From positions 1 to 56,388 of the forward strand of contig RHKY01000029.1 in assembly GCA_008363385.1 (NCBI GenBank): a stretch of DNA of 56,388 nt, in the 5' to 3' direction. The stretch comes from Acidobacteriota bacterium. GTDB taxonomy: Bacteria; Acidobacteriota; Thermoanaerobaculia; UBA5066. The translations under genes were made by a program, and so were the position numbers. The notes under the pieces were generated by a model that was not told where the DNA came from, ran no database searches, and saw only the letters and a list, made by a program, of their open reading frames with translations. Within the stretch, counting starts at the first letter, position 1. Every line of letters begins with the position of its first letter. Shown here in pieces: positions 51,112-56,388 of the stretch.

Positions 51112-52222
51112 ACGGCACACCGCGGCCTTCGTCCTCCTGACGGGTCCGGCCCTCCTCCTCCTGGCCGCCCCTCCTCGCCCGGACAAGGGCGCGACCGGCC
51201 CGAAACCGCTCGAGAAGATCGCGTTCGGATCCTGCCTCCGGCAGACGCGAGAGGCGCCGGTCCTGGACAGCGTCGTCTCCTTCCGGCCGGACCTCTTCGT
51301 CTTCCTCGGGGACAACGTCTACGCCGACACCGAGGACATGGAGGAGATGCGCGAGGTGTACGCGCGGCTGGCGGCGATCCCCGGATTCTCCGCGCTCCGG
51401 AGGGCGTGCCCGGTCCTGGCGACGTGGGACGACCACGACTACGGCGCCAACGACGCCGGGGCGGAGTACCCGATGAAGGCGAGGTCGAAGGTGGTCTTCC
51501 TCGACTTCTGGGGCGAGCCGAAGGACTCCCCCCGGCGGAGACGGCCCGGGGTGTACGACGCGAAGGTCTTCGGTCCGCCCGGGAAGCGGGTCCAGGTGAT
51601 CCTCCTCGACACGCGGTACAACCGCTCCGCCCTGAAGAAGCGCAGGCTGTACGACCGCTCCGAGGGGCCCTACGAGCCGAACCCGGACCCCGACGCGACG
51701 ATCCTCGGCCCCGAGCAGTGGGCCTGGCTGAAGGAGCGGCTCCTCGAGCCCGCCGAGCTCCGGCTCCTCTGCTCCAGCATCCAGGTCGTCGGCGACGACC
51801 ACGACCGCGAGAAGTGGGGGAACTTCCCGGCCGAACGGGACCGGCTCTTCCGCCTCCTGCGCGAGACCAGGGCCGAGGGCGTCGTCGTCCTCTCCGGCGA
51901 CATCCACATCTCCGAGCTCTCCGCCATCGACGCGCACCTGGGGTACACGCTCTACGACCTGACCTCGAGCGGGCTGACCGAGGCCGCGTACAACCTCAGG
52001 CCGCTCCACGCCAACCGGAACCGGATCGGCTCCGCCGTCCGCGGCAACAACTTCGGCGCCGTCCAGGTCCGATGGGCGGACGGCGACGCGAAGGTCTCCC
52101 TCGAGCTGCGGGACGAGACGCGAGGGCTCGCCCTCGAGCGCCAGCTCTCGCTGAAGGACCTCCGCCGGGGGGCCGTCACCGTCCCCTCCGCCGCCCCGCC
52201 CCCTCCCGCCGCCGGGAGCTGA
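51107..52222 (+). CDS. PhoD-type alkaline phosphatase/phosphodiesterase
   Basis: A 371-aa protein with a signal peptide (about 1-21) and PhoD-family metal motifs: FGSCLRQT (about 40-47), FLGDNVYAD (66-74), ATWDDHDYGAND (105-116) and LSGDIHISEL. It is shorter than classical PhoD (about 550 aa), like the compact secreted phosphodiesterase-type members. The predicted location is periplasmic, with activity on phosphate esters. The start GTG has no SD; GAGAAT (51095-51100) ends 6 nt upstream. The C-terminus is a Pro/Ala-rich tail. It is convergent to hrpB with a shared terminator. Confidence 0.9.
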   Translation: MRRHTAAFVLLTGPALLLLAAPPRPDKGATGPKPLEKIAFGSCLRQTREAPVLDSVVSFRPDLFVFLGDNVYADTEDMEEMREVYARLAAIPGFSALRRACPVLATWDDHDYGANDAGAEYPMKARSKVVFLDFWGEPKDSPRRRRPGVYDAKVFGPPGKRVQVILLDTRYNRSALKKRRLYDRSEGPYEPNPDPDATILGPEQWAWLKERLLEPAELRLLCSSIQVVGDDHDREKWGNFPAERDRLFRLLRETRAEGVVVLSGDIHISELSAIDAHLGYTLYDLTSSGLTEAAYNLRPLHANRNRIGSAVRGNNFGAVQVRWADGDAKVSLELRDETRGLALERQLSLKDLRRGAVTVPSAAPPPPAAGS

Positions 52223-52250
52223 CCCCGGCGTGACGGGCCCTCAGCCGGGG
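52223..52250. terminator. Bidirectional hairpin between phoD and hrpB
   Basis: CCCCGGC (52223-52229) pairs with GCCGGGG (52244-52250). The left arm immediately follows the phoD stop and the right arm lies just inside the hrpB 3' end, so one hairpin could serve both convergent genes. Confidence 0.45.
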
Positions 52251-54805
52251 CGGCGCCTGGTCCCCGCCTGGGGCGGGGCCGTCGTCGGGTCCTCCGGCCA
52301 GGGGTGCTTCGGGTAGCGTCCCCGGAGCTCGCGGCGGACGGCCGCGTAGCCGCTCCTCCAGAAGCCAGCCAGGTCGGCGGTCACCTGGACGGGGCGGCCG
52401 GCCGGCGAGAGGAGGTGCACGACGACCGGCACCCGCCCCCCCGCCACGCGGGGAGTCTCCGCCAGGCCGAACATCTCCTGCAGCTTCACAGCGAGGACCG
52501 GGCGCCCGGAGGAGTAGTCCACGCGGAGGTCGCGGCCGGTCGGGACCCGCAACGTGGGGGGCGCGCCGTCGTCGAGGGCACGCCGCCCCGCGGCCCCGAG
52601 CTTGCGGAGGAGGAGCGGGGCGAGCCGGACCTGGCGCAGCTCCGAGAGGCGCCGCCGCCCCTCGGCGGCCTCCCGGACGAGCTCCGCCCTCAGGCCCTCG
52701 CCGGGGGCCGGCAGGGCCAGGTCGGGCCGTAGCGGGCCGAGGAAGGCGAGGCGGCGCTCGAGGTCCGCCAGGTCGGGCTCGTCCGCGAAGACGGCTCGGG
52801 GGTCTTCCAGGGCCGCCCCGGCCAGGAGGGCCGAGGTCTCGCCGTCCAGCGGGGCGGGGACCGGCTGCTCGGAGAGGACCAGGCCCTCGTAGACGAGCCT
52901 CCGCTCGGCGACGACCATCCCACCCTCGCGGTCCCACCGGCGGACCGTCTCCGTCCTCGCCCCCAGCCAGCTGGCTTCCACCGAGCTGGCCGTTCGGACC
53001 CGCGCCGGGCCGGAGCCGCCGGCGGTGACGTCGACCGCCAGGACGAGCGGGGCCTCCCGCACGCAGCTTCCCGGGTCCAGCACGGCGCCCGTCCCCCCGA
53101 CGAGGGCCAGTCGCGAGCCGCCCGGAAGCCGCCGCCCGACACGGTCCGGGTATCCCGCCAGGAGCGCCCGGCGCAGCTCCTCGTCCCCGCCCTGCTCGGG
53201 GCCCCGGGCGCCGCCGCCGGCGAGCCGCAGGATCCGGTCCCGGGCCGCGAGGACGGATCGGACGGCCCCGGGCTCCAGTCCCAGGGCCTCCATCCGCTCC
53301 CGGGCCGCGCCGGAGCGCTCGACCTCCTCCACGAGGTCCATCCTGGCCAGGAGGTCCGAGTCCGACGTGGGGAGCGACGGCTCCGCCTCGCCCTGCCAGA
53401 GCGCGCGCCGGGAGGCGAGGACCTCTCGCTCCGACAGGAGCGCGACGAGGAGGGCCCCACGGCGGGGGCGCCCCAGCGCCTGCGCCGAGAGGAGGACGGC
53501 CGAGAGGCGCGGGTGGAGGGGAAGCTGGGACATCCTCCTCCCGAGCGGCGTCAGCTCGTGACCGTCCGGCCGGACCGCTCCGAGGCGGCGGAGGAGGGCG
53601 AGGCCCGCCTCCATTGCCGAAGCGGGAGGGGCCTCGAACCACCCGAAGCGGCGCGGGTCGCGCGCGGCCCAGCCGAGGACGTCGAGGAGCGCGGGCGCCA
53701 GGTCGGTCCGGAGCAGCTCGGGCTCCTCCCGGTCCCGGAAGCCGCGCTCCTCCTCGCGGGTGTAGAGGCGGAAGACGACGCCCGGCCCGAGCCGCCCCGC
53801 TCGCCCGGCCCGCTGGACGGCGCTGGCACGGGAGACGGGGGAGAGGACGAGGCGGTCGATCCCGGTCCGCGGGTCGAAGCGCAGGACGCGGGCCAGGCCG
53901 CCGTCCACCACCGCGGTCACCCCCTCGATCGTCAGGGACGTCTCCGCGACGTTCGTCGCCAGGACGGCCTTTCGCCGCCCCGCCGGGTCCGGCAGGAGCG
54001 CCCGGTCCTGCTCGGCGGGCGGCAGGTCGCCGTGCAGCGGGACCACGGCCAGGTCCGACCGGCGGGCGGACCCGGCCAGGAGGCCGGCCGTGCGGCGGAT
54101 CTCGCCGGCCCCGGGCAGGAAGACGAGGACGTCGCCCGACGGGAGCTCGTCGAGGGCCCGGAGGGCCGCCCAGGCGGCCCGCTCCGGGAGAGGACGGGCC
54201 GAGACGGCCTCCGCCCACCGGACCTCGACCGGGTAGACGGGAGCCTCCACCGCGACGACCGGCGCGGGCGCCCCTGCCCTCCCGAGGTACGCCGAGACGG
54301 GGCCGGGGTCGAGCGTGGCGGAGGCGACCAGGACCCACAGGTCCTCGCGCACGGTCGCGCGGGACTCGACCGACATCGCCAGGACGAGGTCCGTCTGCCG
54401 GCCGCGCTCGTGGAACTCGTCCAGCATCACGGCCGAGACGCCCGGGAGCGCGGGGTCGGCGAGGAGCTTGCGGGTCAGGACGCCTTCCGTCGCCACGACG
54501 ACGCGCGTCGCGGCCGAGACCGCAGAGCCGTCGCGCGTCACGAACCCGACCGTGCGTCCCACCTCCTCTCCCAGCTCGGCAGCCATCCGCCGTGCCGCGG
54601 CTCGCGCGGCGACCCTTCGGGGCTGCAGCAGCCAGAGCTGCCCGTCGCCCGGCAGGCCGCGCTCGAGGAGGGCGAGGGGAAGGCGGGTCGACTTCCCGCT
54701 CGCCGGAGGCGCGGTGACGACGGCCGAGCCGGCCCGCGCCAGGGCCGCGACCACCTCCGGGACCCGCCCGTCGACGGGGAGAGGGGACCTCACGCTCCCG
54801 AGCAT
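52241..54805 (-). CDS. hrpB: DEAH-box ATP-dependent helicase HrpB
   Basis: An 854-aa SF2 helicase. Walker A is APPASGKS (32-39), motif II DEFHERG (128-134), motif III SATLD, motif V TNVAETSLTIEG, and motif VI QRAGRAGRLGPG. A ratchet/winged-helix region contains PLHPRLSAVLLSA, and the HrpB-specific C-terminal domain ends in FWRSGYAAVRRELRGRYPKHPWPEDP, diagnostic of HrpB. Bacterial HrpB is an RNA/DNA helicase of poorly defined role. ATG 54805 has GGGAG 6 nt upstream; a GTG at 54793 is an alternative, preceded by TATGCT at leaderless distance. It is divergent from the dehydrogenase gene. Confidence 0.96.
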   Translation of the reverse strand: MLGSVRSPLPVDGRVPEVVAALARAGSAVVTAPPASGKSTRLPLALLERGLPGDGQLWLLQPRRVAARAAARRMAAELGEEVGRTVGFVTRDGSAVSAATRVVVATEGVLTRKLLADPALPGVSAVMLDEFHERGRQTDLVLAMSVESRATVREDLWVLVASATLDPGPVSAYLGRAGAPAPVVAVEAPVYPVEVRWAEAVSARPLPERAAWAALRALDELPSGDVLVFLPGAGEIRRTAGLLAGSARRSDLAVVPLHGDLPPAEQDRALLPDPAGRRKAVLATNVAETSLTIEGVTAVVDGGLARVLRFDPRTGIDRLVLSPVSRASAVQRAGRAGRLGPGVVFRLYTREEERGFRDREEPELLRTDLAPALLDVLGWAARDPRRFGWFEAPPASAMEAGLALLRRLGAVRPDGHELTPLGRRMSQLPLHPRLSAVLLSAQALGRPRRGALLVALLSEREVLASRRALWQGEAEPSLPTSDSDLLARMDLVEEVERSGAARERMEALGLEPGAVRSVLAARDRILRLAGGGARGPEQGGDEELRRALLAGYPDRVGRRLPGGSRLALVGGTGAVLDPGSCVREAPLVLAVDVTAGGSGPARVRTASSVEASWLGARTETVRRWDREGGMVVAERRLVYEGLVLSEQPVPAPLDGETSALLAGAALEDPRAVFADEPDLADLERRLAFLGPLRPDLALPAPGEGLRAELVREAAEGRRRLSELRQVRLAPLLLRKLGAAGRRALDDGAPPTLRVPTGRDLRVDYSSGRPVLAVKLQEMFGLAETPRVAGGRVPVVVHLLSPAGRPVQVTADLAGFWRSGYAAVRRELRGRYPKHPWPEDPTTAPPQAGTRRRPG

Positions 54806-54916
54806 AGGGAACTCCCGCCGCGTGGCGCTCCCGCGGGGCCGCGAGCGCCTCCCGCATAGTCCCTTTTTCCCATTCCGGGATGCATCAGGGCTACGGCCGG
54901 ACGGGCGTCGCGGTGC

Positions 54917-55099
54917 TAGGATGCCTCCGCCGGGGACGGCCGAGACGCGGGGCGCAACCTCTCGGGCGGCCTCCCGAGAGCGCGCCCTCCGCCGCGCGGA
55001 ACGTCTCCGGAAGCGTCCAAGCGTGAGAGTCACCTCCGCCTCACCGCTCGCCCGGTGCCACCGGAAGAGACGGGAGGCGTTCCTGATGGAGAGATCGAC
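54917..55099 (+). promoter_or_regulatory. Long structured leader upstream of the dehydrogenase gene
   Basis: A -10-like TAGGAT (54917-54922) lacks a clear -35. If used, it gives a leader of about 170 nt containing a perfect 8-bp stem, CTCTCGGG (54959-54966) with 54973-54980 around a 6-nt loop. GGAGAG (55088-55093) is the SD. The 294-bp divergent gap holds nothing else that I recognise. Confidence 0.3.
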
Positions 55100-56383
55100 A
55101 TGAAGGGTGCGTTCAATCCGTTCGAAATGGCCCAGCAGCAGTTCGACAAGGCCGCCGACATCCTCGAGCTCGACGCGGCGACCCGCGAGCTGCTGCGCTG
55201 GCCCCTCCGCGAGTACCAGTTCGCGATCCCGGTCCGGATGGACGACGGGAGCGTGAAGGTCTTCCGCGGCTTCCGCGTCCAGCACAACGACGCGCGCGGC
55301 CCCAGCAAGGGGGGCATCCGCTTCCACCCGCAGGAGACGGTGGACACGGTCCGCGCGCTCTCGATGTGGATGACCTGGAAGTGCGCGGTCGTCGACATCC
55401 CGCTCGGCGGCGGCAAGGGCGGCGTCATCTGCGACCCGCACAACCTGAGCCAGCGCGAGCAGGAGTCCATCTGCCGCGGGTGGGTCCGCCAGCTGGCGCG
55501 GAACGTCGGCGCGTTCCAGGACGTGCCGGCCCCGGACGTGATGACGAACGCCCAGCACATGCTCTGGATGCTCGACGAGTTCGAGCACATCCACGGCCGC
55601 CACGAGCCCGGCTTCATCACCGGCAAGCCGGTCGGCATGGGCGGCTCGCTGGGGCGCACCGAGGCCACGGGCTACGGCCTGGTCTACACGCTCCGCGAGG
55701 CCTTGAAGCAGCTCGGCCTCCCGGTCGAGAAGACCACGGCGTCGTGCCAGGGATTCGGCAACGTGGCGCAGTACGCCATCCGCCTCTACCAGCAGCTGGG
55801 CGGGAAGGTCGTCTGCGTCTCGTCGTGGGACCAGGCCGACCAGACGTCCTACGCCTTCCGGAAGGCGTCCGGCGTCGACGTCGACGAGCTCCTCGGGATC
55901 ACGGACCGCTTCGGCGGCATCGACCGCGAGAAGGCCGGCAAGCTCGGCTACGAGGTGCTCCCGGGCGACGCGTGGATCGAGCAGGACGTCGACATCCTCC
56001 TGCCGTGCGCGCTCGAGAACCAGATCACCGGCGAGAACGTCCGGAAGATCAAGGACCGCGTCAAGGTGATCGGCGAGGGGGCCAACGGCCCGACGACGCC
56101 CGAGGCCGACAAGGTGATCCAGGAGCGCGGGATCTTCGTCATCCCGGACTTCCTCGCCAACGCCGGCGGCGTCACCTGCAGCTACTTCGAGCAGGTGCAG
56201 AGCAACATGAACTACTTCTGGGAGAAGGACGACGTCCTCGGGAAGCTCGACCACGCGATGACGTCGGCCTTCCTGGCCGTCGCCGAGCTGGCGAAGAAGC
56301 GGAAGCTCTACATGCGCGACGCGGCGTACGTCATCTCGGTGAGCCGGGTGGCCAAGGCGTGCCGCGACCGGGGCTGGTGCTGA
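55100..56383 (+). CDS. gdhA: Glu/Leu/Phe/Val dehydrogenase (hexameric-type glutamate dehydrogenase)
   Basis: A 427-aa amino-acid dehydrogenase. It has [11 protein letters not shown] (67-77) with the substrate-binding Lys, the catalytic-lysine region [12 protein letters not shown] (97-108), a [10 protein letters not shown] motif, the nucleotide-binding [10 protein letters not shown] and, near the end, [15 protein letters not shown]. Length and motifs fit the hexameric bacterial/archaeal glutamate dehydrogenases, which interconvert glutamate and 2-oxoglutarate plus ammonia; leucine or valine specificity is less likely but not excluded. ATG 55100 has GGAGAG 6 nt upstream; the in-frame GTG at 55055 is unsupported. 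The gene is complete and stops 5 nt before the window end. Confidence 0.95.
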   Translation: MKGAFNPFEMAQQQFDKAADILELDAATRELLRWPLREYQFAIPVRMDDGSVKVFRGFRVQHNDARGPSKGGIRFHPQETVDTVRALSMWMTWKCAVVDIPLGGGKGGVICDPHNLSQREQESICRGWVRQLARNVGAFQDVPAPDVMTNAQHMLWMLDEFEHIHGRHEPGFITGKPVGMGGSLGRTEATGYGLVYTLREALKQLGLPVEKTTASCQGFGNVAQYAIRLYQQLGGKVVCVSSWDQADQTSYAFRKASGVDVDELLGITDRFGGIDREKAGKLGYEVLPGDAWIEQDVDILLPCALENQITGENVRKIKDRVKVIGEGANGPTTPEADKVIQERGIFVIPDFLANAGGVTCSYFEQVQSNMNYFWEKDDVLGKLDHAMTSAFLAVAELAKKRKLYMRDAAYVISVSRVAKACRDRGWC

Positions 56384-56388
56384 AGTGG

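Noticed and set aside
54806-56254. Upstream extension of the hrpB frame antisense to the dehydrogenase gene
   Set aside because: The HrpB family begins just before the Walker A motif at ATG 54805, and the extension runs through a divergent promoter region and a well-defined gdh gene.

Overview
The window is very GC-rich (roughly 70%), densely coded DNA from a diderm bacterium. Its core is a complete type VI secretion system (T6SS), followed by envelope, peptidase, kinase and helicase genes. I favour an Acidobacteriota-type organism (Thermoanaerobaculia or Holophagae-like) for three reasons: the secreted four-repeat beta-sandwich protein, the multi-TM sensor/Ser-Thr kinase fusion, and the cyclic-2,3-diphosphoglycerate synthetase-like GTPase. 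A myxobacterium-like lineage cannot be excluded from sequence alone. I see no tRNA, rRNA, CRISPR array, insertion sequence or prophage.

Region 1 (1-22526) holds all 13 core T6SS components on the plus strand apart from tagJ. The order is tagH (5' end cut off by the window)-tssJ-tssK-tssL-tssM-tagF, then hcp (tssD) with its own promoter and terminator. Next comes divergent tagJ (minus), then tssA-tssB-tssC-tssE-tssF-tssG-tssH(clpV), and finally vgrG (tssI) behind a hairpin. ATGA/GTGA overlaps (tssE/F, tssF/G) and an 8-nt tssB/C overlap show tight translational coupling. TssJLM form the envelope complex, TssKEFGA the baseplate and assembly platform, TssBC the sheath, Hcp/VgrG the tube and spike, and ClpV recycles the sheath. 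TagH, TagF and TagJ are regulators or accessories. No PAAR protein or effector/immunity pair is visible.

Region 2 (22527-24954) is the most unusual part. A two-gene minus-strand module, convergent to vgrG and with a candidate sigma70 promoter of its own, encodes an unrecognised 257-aa protein and a single polypeptide that fuses a TssB-like domain to a C-terminally shortened TssC-like domain. This looks like a second, non-canonical sheath-type protein.

Region 3 (24955-38959) carries a YkgJ-type Cys-cluster protein, a 984-aa secreted repeat protein, a liaF-like/LytS/LytTR envelope-stress operon (minus) and a secreted M20 amidohydrolase. It continues with tpx, an M48 peptidase plus a secreted partner (minus), a Cys/Met-metabolism PLP enzyme, a cyclic 2,3-diphosphoglycerate synthetase-like GTPase and a FlK-like hotdog thioesterase.

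Region 4 (39013-56388) carries a RapA-like SNF2 helicase, a 2047-aa alpha-2-macroglobulin with an intact CTEQ thioester motif coupled to a TIM-barrel isomerase-like gene, and a 10-TM/GAF/Zn-knuckle/Ser-Thr kinase fusion. It ends with a PhoD phosphatase, HrpB helicase (minus) and a hexameric-type glutamate dehydrogenase.

Two kinds of expression signal recur. T6SS and operon genes have good Shine-Dalgarno (SD) sequences and, where promoters can be read, sigma70-like -35/-10 pairs with 17-bp spacing. Several single genes in regions 3-4 lack an SD and have a -10-like hexamer ending 6-8 nt before the start codon, as expected of leaderless transcripts. Perfect GC-rich hairpins mark many gene ends, mostly without U-tracts.
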